A stretch of 64,000 bases of DNA from JAJFUI01 sp039698035 (lineage in GTDB: Bacteria > Planctomycetota > Planctomycetia > Pirellulales > Thermoguttaceae), in NCBI GenBank assembly GCA_039698035.1, contig JBDKSW010000012.1, positions 141,642-205,641 on the forward strand, given 5' to 3'. The notes under the pieces were generated by a model. It was not told where the DNA came from, searched no databases, and was given only the letters and a program-made list of their open reading frames with translations. Positions 56,200-64,000 of the stretch are shown here, piece by piece (position 1 is the stretch's first letter; every line of letters begins with the position of its first letter). The translations under genes were made by a program, and so were the position numbers.

Positions 56200-56615
56200 A
56201 TGTCGTCCGTCGCCGAAACCACCGTATCGCCTAATAAGAAGGCCCCCGCGCCGCTCAGTGAAGCCTATAGCCGGGCGCGCGGTAGCTGCTCTTTCGCCTG
56301 TCTGAGTCCCTGTTTGGCAAACTCACCGCAAAAGGGAATGGTCCCTGGCAGTTCACGTTCCAGCCGGACGACTTGAATACGCTGAAATCGGACATTGCGT
56401 CTGGGTTCAAGACATTCGTGGTGCTTGTCTGCGGGAAACTGACGATCTGCCTTCTCGACAAACGGGATTTCCGGGCAGTCATCGACCTTAACTCGGCAAG
56501 TGTGCAATGGATTCGCGTGGAAATTCCGAAGGCAAGGATGAGTGTTCGCGGAAGCAAGGGGACACTCAAGCACGCAATCGCCCACAACAATTTCCCCGAT
56601 AAAGTGTTCGCGTGA
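56200..56615 (+). pseudogene. Frameshifted small gene of unknown function
   Basis: From ATG 56200 the first frame reads MSSVAETTVSPNKKAPAPLS and EAYSRARG; near 56280 the coding pattern moves to a second frame, LLFRLSESLFGKLTAKGNG, then PWQFTFQPDDLNTLKSDIAS, and on to KHAIAHNNFPDKVFA. Joined, this would be about 138 residues with a normal protein composition. A single-base change or sequencing error would explain it. An 80-residue product from an internal ATG (56373) is also possible. Family not recognised. Confidence 0.5.
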
Positions 56616-56826
56616 GGTTTGCGTCGAAGCCGCGAGTTTCGGCTGACGGGGAACATACTCGCTAGCCACGCTGATGATCGGCAAGCGTACAGTCTCGGCG
56701 ACCCGCGATGGGTCTTCTTGACGCCCCTATCCGAAGCGCCAAGGAAAACGGCGGCCGTGTTGGGGCCAAACGGGAACGGAGCAGAAGAGAATCAAGAATT
56801 TCCCGGCTGCCGCGATGAATCGCGGT

Positions 56827-57987
56827 TCAGGGCGTCGTAATCAGGTTCATCTTGCAGGGCTGGGCTGGGATCGAATGCCGGCCGCATAGCTCCAGGAACG
56901 GCTTGAGCACCAGCGCCGCTGCGACACTTTCCGGCAGTCGCCAGGAACCGCCGTGGAAGACAAGCGATTGCTCCGCCGAAAGATGCTGGTAGACCCGCTT
57001 CATCCGTTCCATGACCGGCGGAAGGCTGCCGCGCTGAGGTCGCGTGATCTTGGCGACGGAGTAGATAATGTGGGGCGCTGCCAGTTCCTTGCTGAAACGA
57101 ACCAAGCCTTCCAGGTCGCGCATGGACTGGACATCCGGCAGGCCGAAATCTGCCATCTTCTTGCCGCAGCCCAAAGGATCGTGCGGGAACAACGGGTCGA
57201 TCCGCAGGAAGATGGGCAGGCCCTCGCGCCGCAGCAGTCGCAGAGCCTCCATACGGCTTTCGACGCTCGGGGCTTCCGGGTCGAGAAGCTGCCGATGTTC
57301 GTCGTTGCAGAACGCCAACGAGCACTCCAGCCGCAACGGCGGGTATCCTTCTTCGTCGAACCAGGAACGTCGCGGATGGTCGGGCGGCAATTGGTTCAAC
57401 CGATGTAACACCTGGACATACCTGTCATCCAACAGCATCGCGGGGTTCTTGGTCAACAGCGTGACCGTCGTAAAACGATTTCGATGCTCGGCCAGCTTCT
57501 CCAGCACGAACAGCGTGTGGCGGTGCTGCTGTTCCAATGGCTGAAGCGGATCGGTACTGTTCGACAGATGCACCGGCGCGGGCGGAACACCGAAAGCATC
57601 TAACGCTTCCAAGTCCTTGCACAGATCGTGGCGAAAACGGTTCTTGCAGTTGGGCTCCGCGGCACTGTAACCGGCTACGTAGCAGTATTGGCAATGGTGT
57701 TCGCAGCCCGTGTACACATTGATGCAATAGCGATGCCCCGAGGGGAACACCCGCTGATCGGCGAACGGGCAGTACCACTTGACGACGTGCGGCCGCGTAA
57801 CCTCCAGCGCCTCCTTCTTTGAACCATGCGGCAGGAAATAGAGCGCCACCGCCGCCCGATCGGCCTCGCTCAACTTCTCGAAGACCGGCTGGTATTTGCG
57901 ATGAACCCGCCCAGCGAGCGAGAGGCCCTTGTCCATGCCGTCCAGGGAAGGCGGTTCCCCAGCGAGCATTGATCGGCGTATGTGCAT
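56827..57987 (-). CDS. SPL-family radical SAM protein (first of the cassette)
   Basis: A 386-residue radical SAM enzyme of the spore photoproduct lyase-like group. The 4Fe-4S motif is GCEHHCQYCYVAGY with Cys95, Cys99 and Cys102; VHLSNSTDPLQPLEQQHRHT and FTTVTLLTKNP are typical barrel motifs, and LECSLAFCNDEHRQLLDPEA with a following RxDPLFP block matches the family. Such enzymes cleave SAM to a 5'-deoxyadenosyl radical. ATG 57987 follows GGAGGAAA at 6 bp; an ATG 26 codons earlier at 58065 is open but less well placed. It lies 113 bp after the methyltransferase-fold gene on the same strand. No Cys characteristic of true SPL was identified for certain. Confidence 0.85.
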   Translation of the reverse strand: MHIRRSMLAGEPPSLDGMDKGLSLAGRVHRKYQPVFEKLSEADRAAVALYFLPHGSKKEALEVTRPHVVKWYCPFADQRVFPSGHRYCINVYTGCEHHCQYCYVAGYSAAEPNCKNRFRHDLCKDLEALDAFGVPPAPVHLSNSTDPLQPLEQQHRHTLFVLEKLAEHRNRFTTVTLLTKNPAMLLDDRYVQVLHRLNQLPPDHPRRSWFDEEGYPPLRLECSLAFCNDEHRQLLDPEAPSVESRMEALRLLRREGLPIFLRIDPLFPHDPLGCGKKMADFGLPDVQSMRDLEGLVRFSKELAAPHIIYSVAKITRPQRGSLPPVMERMKRVYQHLSAEQSLVFHGGSWRLPESVAAALVLKPFLELCGRHSIPAQPCKMNLITTP

Positions 57988-58100
57988 GACGATTTCCTCC
58001 CCCGTCCACATCATGCCGGCCGTCGTCCACGACAACCTCAGCCCGAGTGCCTCTGACAGTTGCATGACAGACTTGGCATCGTCATTCTACTGGTTTTCGT

Positions 58101-59570
58101 TCAACGAGGAAGACGGTCGCCCCCCCGCCTTTTTGCCTGTTCCGTCAAATCCGTGATGCGCAGGCCGTCCAGAGCAAATTGCCTGACGTGACGGTCGAGA
58201 TGACATGGCAATAAGTCCGCATCTTCGATCACCAGCCTATTTGCCATCGTCAGCAACTGCCCTATGATCGAACGGCCGCTTGGCAGCACGAGAATGTCTT
58301 CATCGAACACGCGAAGCGGCACGTAGATATGGCTCTCGTCGGCAGTCAACTGGCCGCCCATGACAACATGTATTGCTTTGAAGTAGTCCGACAAAGAGAA
58401 CTGCCGAAACGTCCAGCCATTCTTGAAGATGAACCGGCCAATCCTATGTTCTATTCTGCCAAGGTTGTTGTTCTCGATCAGTTCCGCCGGATGCAGTACA
58501 TGAGAATCAAGGAGGTTTCGCGTCTTATCTTGGGCGATCAGTGCATTCGCCTCTCGATACGACATCCTGTCGATGGAAAACCGGCTGAACAGGTCACATG
58601 CTCTCAGCAACAGTGCCACATCGAAACGCATCTGCGGCTTGTCGGCGTTCTTCTTCACCCACTCGAACAAGCTGTCACGGCGAAACAGCACATTGCCAAA
58701 GACTTTGGGATTCCTGTAGAACGCATTGGCAATCGAACGGTTTCCTCGAACTACGTCAACCAAGGTCAGGTCGAACGATTTGCGATACGCGGTATATGCC
58801 TTCCTGCACAACGTCATGGTTATCTTGGCCGTGCCGCACGCCATGTCCAGCAGATGGAGTCTGGGTGACGCAGAACGAGCAACCAGCGAGGCAAATACCC
58901 CGTCATACAACGATTGGCTTCGCTCACGAATCCACGGATCGCTTTTTGGCGTGAGGCAGGCAAATAGCTGGCCGATAAGGGCATGACTTGACGGGCGATC
59001 GCAGACTTCTGTCGGTGGATAGACGAATACCTGGATTCCGCCGGTCCGCGTCAGTGGAATGCGCCTGTAATGCCAATACAGAGCCGCCGTTTCGAGTGAA
59101 TCCCCGCACGGACATATCAGCGGCAAATACTTCGGATTCTCCGGCGCGTCGGGCCTTGCCAGCTTACTCAGCAGGTATGCTGGATGTCTGGTGCTGATTA
59201 TGGCTGCCGCCGAGCCATTGCAGTCGCCGGATATGCGAATTGTCTCAAAGCCGACGACCTTTCTCAACAGCGTGAGCACGTTGTGGCCGCGGACATGGCA
59301 ATCCACACAGGCACGGAGCAACCGAAAATACGTGCGGACAAAATCGCTCCGCAGCTTGTCAGCAAATCGACCTGCAATCAGTGCGCTCCATGCTGCCTTC
59401 AATAGTGCGATTTCACACGCCAAGAAATCGCAAGCCCCCCAATACTCATCCCAGGTCGCGCTGGTGACGCGAATTCGGCGGGCGGCAGTTACGTCAATAG
59501 ACGTTATGAGCCGCGTTTCCCGCAACGCATTTCGCAACAGACGCTGATTGTACCTTTGTATGCAATCCAC
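58101..59570 (-). CDS. Large protein with a methyltransferase-like domain, between two radical SAM genes
   Basis: A 489-residue protein not assigned to a known family. The N-terminal 230 residues are helical and contain several Cys (ACVDCHVRGHN, LICPCGDSLE). Residues of about 235-400 contain LHLLDMACGTAKITMTLCRK (motif I of SAM methyltransferases), FDLTLVDVVRGN (acidic strand end) and FDVALLLRACDLFSRFS. The C-terminus (SDYFKAIHVVMGGQL, DEDILVLPSGRSIIGQL) is unrecognised. GTG 59570 follows CGAGG at 8 bp and lies 20 bp after the radical SAM stop; an ATG at 59624 overlapping that gene is the alternative. The order suggests a joint pathway with the two radical SAM enzymes. Confidence 0.75.
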   Translation of the reverse strand: MDCIQRYNQRLLRNALRETRLITSIDVTAARRIRVTSATWDEYWGACDFLACEIALLKAAWSALIAGRFADKLRSDFVRTYFRLLRACVDCHVRGHNVLTLLRKVVGFETIRISGDCNGSAAAIISTRHPAYLLSKLARPDAPENPKYLPLICPCGDSLETAALYWHYRRIPLTRTGGIQVFVYPPTEVCDRPSSHALIGQLFACLTPKSDPWIRERSQSLYDGVFASLVARSASPRLHLLDMACGTAKITMTLCRKAYTAYRKSFDLTLVDVVRGNRSIANAFYRNPKVFGNVLFRRDSLFEWVKKNADKPQMRFDVALLLRACDLFSRFSIDRMSYREANALIAQDKTRNLLDSHVLHPAELIENNNLGRIEHRIGRFIFKNGWTFRQFSLSDYFKAIHVVMGGQLTADESHIYVPLRVFDEDILVLPSGRSIIGQLLTMANRLVIEDADLLPCHLDRHVRQFALDGLRITDLTEQAKRRGGDRLPR

Positions 59571-59589
59571 GATGCGACCTCGTGCGCTG

Positions 59590-60546
59590 CTACGATTGGA
59601 ACAGCCCCAATTGGCTTCCCTCATGGGCCGTAGGTGGCCAACGCCCCGAGATGTGGCAAGAACCGCTGGCAATGTCCGGGTTCTTGCAGGCGCAGACGAG
59701 CACGTTCAATCCGTAACGGCGCGCAATGGATTTCAGGCGATCCATGATTTCAAGACGCGCTGCGGTTGGCAGTGCTCGTACCCGGCTGTTGCCGGCATGG
59801 ATCGACATGGACTCGCTGCTGGCGAACACGTTTAGAAGCCCGCCCACCAATTGCTTGTCTTCAACGTGCCGTTGCAGCGATCCGACCACCGCTGGTCGCA
59901 GGAAGAGAACGCTGGCGGCAATGGTGCGCACCCCAATTCCCGCCAACGCCGCACAGAGCCGTTCCAGGCTTTCCCCATCGTCCGTCACTCCGGGCAAGAT
60001 CGGGTCGAGACGTGCCTCGACCAGAACGCCGGCTCCAATCAACTCCGCGGCTTGCGAGAGCCGAACGTCTGGCGGTGCGGCGAACGGTTCAAATGCGGCG
60101 GTGACGGCCGCGTCAAGCGTAATCACCCCAATCCGGCCCTGAACCAACGGCGCATGGGCGGCCAACAACTTGCGATGCCGCTCAGAAATCCGGCCCTTGG
60201 TAACAAAGGCCACGCCAATCTGCGACTCCAAAAGAAACTGGAACACGTCATAGGTCATGTCCAAGACTTCGGGCACCGGCTGGAACGGATCGCTCGACGG
60301 ACTGAAATACACAGTGCTGGGCCGCTTGCGTTTCCGGCGCAACTCGTCTCGCAGCTTGGCGAGCGTGTTCGTGTAAAATGTGACACGGCCTTCTCCAGGG
60401 TGCGTCAGGTAGCCGCGCGCATAGCAGTAGCGGCACTCGTGGGCGCAGCCGGCCGTTAGGTTGACCGTTGGAACATGCGCCAGGCAGGCCAAGCTAGACG
60501 GCGTGAGCACCGCCGATTTTCGCTCTGTGCAAATCACTTCGGTCAT
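59590..60546 (-). CDS. SPL-family radical SAM protein (second of the cassette)
   Basis: A 318-residue radical SAM enzyme. The cluster motif is AGCAHECRYCYARGY with Cys34, Cys38 and Cys41; KSAVLTPSSLACLAHVPTVN before it and YFSPSSDPFQPVPEVL after it place it in the Rv2578c/SplB-like group. The partner enzyme downstream has a related layout but is not a close copy. ATG 60546 gives the standard short N-terminus; ATG 60594 is possible. It is the first gene of the three-gene cassette, 20 bp before the methyltransferase-fold gene. Confidence 0.85.
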   Translation of the reverse strand: MTEVICTERKSAVLTPSSLACLAHVPTVNLTAGCAHECRYCYARGYLTHPGEGRVTFYTNTLAKLRDELRRKRKRPSTVYFSPSSDPFQPVPEVLDMTYDVFQFLLESQIGVAFVTKGRISERHRKLLAAHAPLVQGRIGVITLDAAVTAAFEPFAAPPDVRLSQAAELIGAGVLVEARLDPILPGVTDDGESLERLCAALAGIGVRTIAASVLFLRPAVVGSLQRHVEDKQLVGGLLNVFASSESMSIHAGNSRVRALPTAARLEIMDRLKSIARRYGLNVLVCACKNPDIASGSCHISGRWPPTAHEGSQLGLFQS

Positions 60547-60753
60547 GGCGCAATACCCAATACGGCGACAAGACAGACCTGTACGCCTGACCATGTTAGC
60601 CGCTGGCGATGCCAACTTCAAGAGGAGTTTTTGGCCACCCTCGACATCTCGACATCCCGCCACCTGTCCGATTCAAATGTAGGCGCGCACATGCGTTCTA
60701 CGCAATGCGAACCACTTCTGGCCCTCCGCGTGCTGGGTCGTGCTTGGATCGCT

Positions 60754-61956
60754 CTATTTCAGCATCGCGGTCAACTCGGCTAGCCGATCGCGGAACGGGG
60801 CCACGTGCTTTGTGATCGTTGGTGTACGCAGAAGCTGGGTGATGACGGGCTGTGAGCCTGCCTGGTACTTCGCCATGATCCAGACGAATTCGACGGTGTA
60901 GTCCGGGATGAGCTTCAGAAGTGATTTACGCACATCATTGATTTCCGATGTGTCTTTCGGCACCCAGCGTGCGCCATGCTTCGCTAGAAGATGAATCAGT
61001 TTGATCTTCTCTCGACAGCCTTGGGAATCGCCTTCCCTGCTAAAGTAATCCCGGTGACGCAGAGATGCGTCGAAGGCCATGCGGTTGAGCAATCCGGCGA
61101 TCGCCGAACAGCCACCCGTCTCCTGGTCATTGGGGTCCATGCCCTTTTCCAACAGCTCGCGCAAGATTTCAAAGCCTTCCTCGCAGCCGATGTACTGCAT
61201 GAGTTCTTGTGCCACCGGATGCTTCGGGTCGAGACGAATCTTCTTGATGCGAAACACCTCGAAGTGCCTCCACAGCGCTGCATAGCCAAGCGCAGAAAGA
61301 CCGCCATCTTCATCATCTAGCGCCGCTTGATCGTCGTCGGAGCCTGGGGCGTAGGGGTCTGCCCCGGCCCACAGCAACAACGACACCCACTTCATGTTGC
61401 CCTCTTTGCAGTTGCGCCGCAGAGCAATGTTGGCCTGCTCCTGGAAACTTGGAAAACGGTCTTTGTACTGCTTGAATATCGGCAGAGCGGTACGAATGTG
61501 ACTGCACAACGCCCAAGCCAACGGGTTGCCATCCTCAACATCCGCCCCTTTCTCGATGAAGTATTCCATAATCTTGGGGTCCCACGTGGAGAACACTCGT
61601 TCCATGCTGACTGACTTCGCGTCGTAGCCGCGCTCGACAAACAGTTGGATCAGGTCGAGACGCCGCATTTCCAGGGCCTTCTCAACTGGGCCGTCATAGC
61701 CGGTTGCTTCAATGGCGGCTCCACCCTCAAGAAGCACCTTCACCAGGCTGTGGAAGCCGCGCTCCACCGCGATCTCCAGGGGGTTTCGGCGACTTGCTCG
61801 GTGATTCGGGTAGATGGGCGAATTGACGGCCTTTCCCGCTGCGGTCCACTCCTGGACCTCGAAGAGCTTGCCTGCCTTGCACAGCTCGATGAGAGGCTGG
61901 ATTTCCTCCTGCGTTTCCGCCCGGCGAGTTTTCGTGGAGGGAGCCAGCATGGTCAT
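60754..61956 (-). CDS. Ankyrin-repeat-like protein
   Basis: A 400-residue, probably soluble protein with degenerate ankyrin repeats: NPLEIAVERGFHSLVKVLLEGGA, LDLIQLFVERGYDA, IMEYFIEKGADVEDGNPLAW, MKWVSLLLWAGADPYAPG, FEILRELLEKGMDPND. It is likely a protein-protein interaction module. The ATG at 61956 overlaps the upstream stop as ATGA (61953-61956), so it is translationally coupled to the coiled-coil gene. Its promoter was presumably upstream of that gene and may have been lost to the insertion sequence. Confidence 0.78.
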   Translation of the reverse strand: MTMLAPSTKTRRAETQEEIQPLIELCKAGKLFEVQEWTAAGKAVNSPIYPNHRASRRNPLEIAVERGFHSLVKVLLEGGAAIEATGYDGPVEKALEMRRLDLIQLFVERGYDAKSVSMERVFSTWDPKIMEYFIEKGADVEDGNPLAWALCSHIRTALPIFKQYKDRFPSFQEQANIALRRNCKEGNMKWVSLLLWAGADPYAPGSDDDQAALDDEDGGLSALGYAALWRHFEVFRIKKIRLDPKHPVAQELMQYIGCEEGFEILRELLEKGMDPNDQETGGCSAIAGLLNRMAFDASLRHRDYFSREGDSQGCREKIKLIHLLAKHGARWVPKDTSEINDVRKSLLKLIPDYTVEFVWIMAKYQAGSQPVITQLLRTPTITKHVAPFRDRLAELTAMLK

Positions 61957-62732
61957 CGCTCCCACCAACTGCGAGGTTTCGGCTCCTCGGGCATCGGTTC
62001 GTCAAGAATGGACGGCGGGCTTTCGGTGAGCGGATCAAGACGGTCGGCCTGCTGAGTCGCCCACGTAAGCCAGCGCGCAAAGTCGCCTTCCGGGTCAATC
62101 TCCCCGTGCGCAGACAAGTGCGATTGTTTTCTGGCCTCGATGTAGCCCCGCAGATTCTGGCTTGCTCTCCAGGATTTCGCCTGTTGCACCAGGGAATCGA
62201 CTCGCCGCTGTTCAGCCTGGATGAGCTTTCGCTTCTCGGCGCGACGTTGGGCTTCTTCCTCCCGGCGGCGCTGCTCTTGCCGTTCCTGCTCGGCTCGCCT
62301 CTGCTCTTCTGCATCGTGTTCCTTCTTTCGGGCAGCAAAGCTCACCAATCCGGCGACGAACTTGTTCAGCCGGTCTTCAATCCGCTGTTTCTCGGAGTCA
62401 CGCCAAGATTTTCGGCAACCGTTGGCCCAGTACGCATCGGCGTCGGTAATGTGCAGCGTCAAGCGGCCAGAGCGAACTCGTTTTGTATTGAACCGGCTGT
62501 GGCCAAACTCATAGTAGCCGTCCAGGTCATGGTCCTTCGGCTGCTCTCGCTGCGTGTCGAGGGCCTCGCTGATGTTGAAATGCACGCGAACATCAAGAAT
62601 CTGAACGGCTGGACCTGGTGCCACATCATACCCTCGCTGTTCCAGGGCTTTCAGCAACGCATCCATGACCAGCAAGGCCCGCCGCAAGCTGGTCTTGGAG
62701 GTTCGGATGTCAAGCGGCGTGCCCTTTGGCGG
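61953..62732 (-). pseudogene. Coiled-coil protein gene, 5' end removed by the insertion sequence
   Basis: The frame is open from the insertion junction at 62732 and reads PKGTPLDIRTSKTSLRRALL, then VMDALLKALEQRGYDVAPGP, a normal continuation of a longer protein. It is followed by a beta-rich part (GRLTLHITDADAYW), a long Glu/Arg/Gln coiled coil (about 140-190 of the fragment) and PEGDFARWLTWATQQADRLDPL. The beginning of the gene is missing because the ISAs1-type element starts at 62733. An internal ATG at 62687 could still give a 244-residue product, and ATGA coupling to the ankyrin-like gene is retained. Related planctomycete proteins have an N-terminal domain of over 100 residues; function unknown. 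Confidence 0.72.
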
Positions 62733-62757
62733 CAGGAGAGCTGCAAAGTCATTTTGG
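62733..62757. repeat. Left terminal inverted repeat of the ISAs1-type element
   Basis: CAGGAGAGCTGCAAAGT at 62733-62749 matches the reverse complement of the right end at 16 of 17 positions. Confidence 0.85.
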
Positions 62758-63899
62758 GGCCATGAAGCCGAGGCGGTGAAGGGCGGGGAGCGGACGCCAC
62801 TGGACGGATTCGGCCGTGGCTCGCAGGGGGAGGCCGAAGGGGTGGATGAGCCGAAGAACGCTTAGCGCCGCGTTGGTCAGCGAGGCAAACGACTCCGGCA
62901 GGCCAGGCCGCTTGGTGTAGTGACGGTCTTCGTCCCACCAGCGATCCTTCACGAAGTGGAGGCAATTCTCCACCTGCCAATGGCCTCGGATGTAGGCGTG
63001 AAGCTCGGTCGGCGTGACCGTGCTCGGGTCGAGGCTGGTAATGAAGTACCGGCTCTCGTGAAGCAATACAAGACCATCGTCCGAGCGTACTTCCCGATCG
63101 GCGCGGATGGCGATTTGGCAGCCCGGAACGTTTAGACGCTCGCGGATATACTCGGCGTCGGCCAGGTTGACCCAAAGCCGGCGGCTATCGGTGCGATTCC
63201 CCTTTTTTCAATCGTTTCACACGCGGGACGGGTCGTTGGCGCTTCCGCGAAGCACGTTTTTACGGCATCTAGCAGGTCGGGCTGATTGGCTTTAACTTGA
63301 AACAGATAGTCGCAGCCATGTGTCTTCAACAGTTCCAACAAGGGTCGCTGAGTGAAAATCGCGTCGCCGGTCAACAGGCCCAAGGCCGGATAGGCGGCCA
63401 ACAATTCGTCCAAGTGCCGCTGAAGGCTGCCTGGCTCGTTCGTCTTGTCGCCGCCGACGGACCATTCATCCAAAGCCAGCTTCATTTGTTGGAGAAACAC
63501 GTTCAGCATTTGCACGGGCGAGCCGTCGGCAGCAAGCCCTTGGCTACAGGTCTTTCCGTCAATGGCGGCCACCCAGCGCGTTTGACGATCTGCCAACGCT
63601 GATTGGAGCCAGCGGGAGAACGCTTCTCGAAATTCGGCCAAGGAAAGCTGTGCCAAGGAACGGGAAATCGTTGTATCGCACGGCGGCTTATCCCGCGCAA
63701 AGCCAAGCGGCTCTTGAAGTTCGTCCCAATGGGCGGACGCCCATCGCACCAATACCGCCATCTCGGTGATGCGTGCCAACAGCCCCAAAAACACCAAGGC
63801 CACCATGCCCTGGAATGGATGCCGCACGCCGCGGGGCTTTCGAGGGTCAGAAACTCGCGCAAACACCCCAGCCAACTGCGTCAACGTCGATTCGACCAA
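62749..63899 (-). pseudogene. ISAs1-family transposase with a frameshift
   Basis: The first part reads FARVSDPRKPRGVRHPF, AAIDGKTC (first Asp), LLTGDAIFTQRPLLEL (second Asp) and ACETIEKRG. At the A6 run (T6 on the plus strand, 63203-63208) the match moves to the -1 frame: NRTDSRRLWVNLADAEYIRE, IRGHWQVENCLHFVKDRWW (Glu of the DDE triad) to HRLGFMAPK. The joined protein would be about 384 residues, the family length. A TTG start at 63899 has GGAGG 6 bp upstream. The break is either a mutation or a slippage site; ISAs1 transposases are normally a single frame. Confidence 0.85.
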
Positions 63900-63972
63900 G
63901 ATAATCCTCCGTGAAACCTTGAGCCACAACTAATTCCATCAAGGTTTCTACGCTCCTCCCCACGCTGTGGTT

Positions 63973-64000
63973 GGTCAAAATCAACTTTGCAGTTCTCCTG
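63973..64000. repeat. Right terminal inverted repeat of the ISAs1-type element
   Basis: The last bases, ACTTTGCAGTTCTCCTG, are the reverse complement of the left end with one mismatch. The window ends with the terminal base of the element. Confidence 0.85.

Larger units (their letters stand above)
62733..64000. mobile_element. ISAs1-family insertion sequence, 1268 bp
   Basis: The element is bounded by imperfect inverted repeats starting CAGGAGARCTGCAAAGT, the left at 62733 and the right ending exactly at base 64000. The transposase fills it on the minus strand. Size, ends and transposase fit ISAs1. The right target-site duplication lies outside the window, so it cannot be checked. It truncates the coiled-coil gene on its left. 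Confidence 0.87.

Noticed and set aside
1..64000. tRNA, rRNA or CRISPR genes
   Set aside because: No T-loop GGTTCRANTCC with a matching acceptor stem, no rRNA core sequence and no regularly spaced short direct repeats were found by eye.

Overview
The window looks like chromosomal DNA of a GC-rich planctomycete. The clues are a LEPR-type leader on a secreted glutamic peptidase, two PEP-CTERM proteins, a PQQ-propeller protein with a planctomycete-style N-terminal domain, an orphan HTH-receiver protein, RAYT/REP debris and many large secreted proteins of unknown function. No rRNA, tRNA or CRISPR array was found. Family calls come from reading motifs; no database search was possible.

Layout: 1-3.2 kb holds a NifX-like gene cut by the window edge, a DUF134 regulator preceded by a perfect 24-bp palindrome, a SAM methyltransferase and a G1 (eqolisin) peptidase. 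3.3-15.2 kb is a compact minus-strand operon of eight genes, several overlapping by ATGA: a terpene-cyclase-fold repeat protein, an ExbB/TolQ channel, two ExbD/TolR proteins, a single-pass membrane protein, a large PQQ-propeller protein, a family-5 solute-binding protein with a helical-repeat N-terminus, and a secreted protein of unknown function. Divergent from it is a BamA/Omp85 gene (15.6-18.9 kb). I infer that the operon encodes an ion-gradient-energised envelope machine. Housekeeping genes follow: a DegT-type PLP enzyme, HTH-receiver protein, pdxJ, a PpiC-type foldase, mfd, a zinc-ribbon membrane protein, a disordered RGG protein, a secreted TIG-domain protein, thrS and infC.

At 35.2-45.1 kb, immediately after infC, a type IIG restriction-modification gene lies 1 bp upstream of addB, which overlaps addA. 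Fusion of foreign-DNA discrimination with RecBCD-like end processing in one transcription unit is notable.

From about 45 kb onward the DNA is accessory: two PEP-CTERM proteins, then (47-56.6 kb) an island of small hypothetical genes separated by REP-like palindromes, a broken RAYT transposase, two IS5-type transposase tails, a deleted P-type ATPase, an IS3 relic, a duplicated 74-bp element and a gene with a DUF4062/TIR-like domain. At 56.8-62.7 kb a minus-strand cluster carries two SPL-type radical SAM enzymes around a methyltransferase-fold protein, then an ankyrin-like gene and a coiled-coil gene whose 5' end was removed by an ISAs1-family insertion sequence. That element ends exactly at the right edge of the window and its transposase is frameshifted at an A6 run.

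The best candidates for something undescribed are the energised envelope operon, the radical SAM/methyltransferase/radical SAM cassette, the restriction-AddBA unit, and the DUF4062-like pair.
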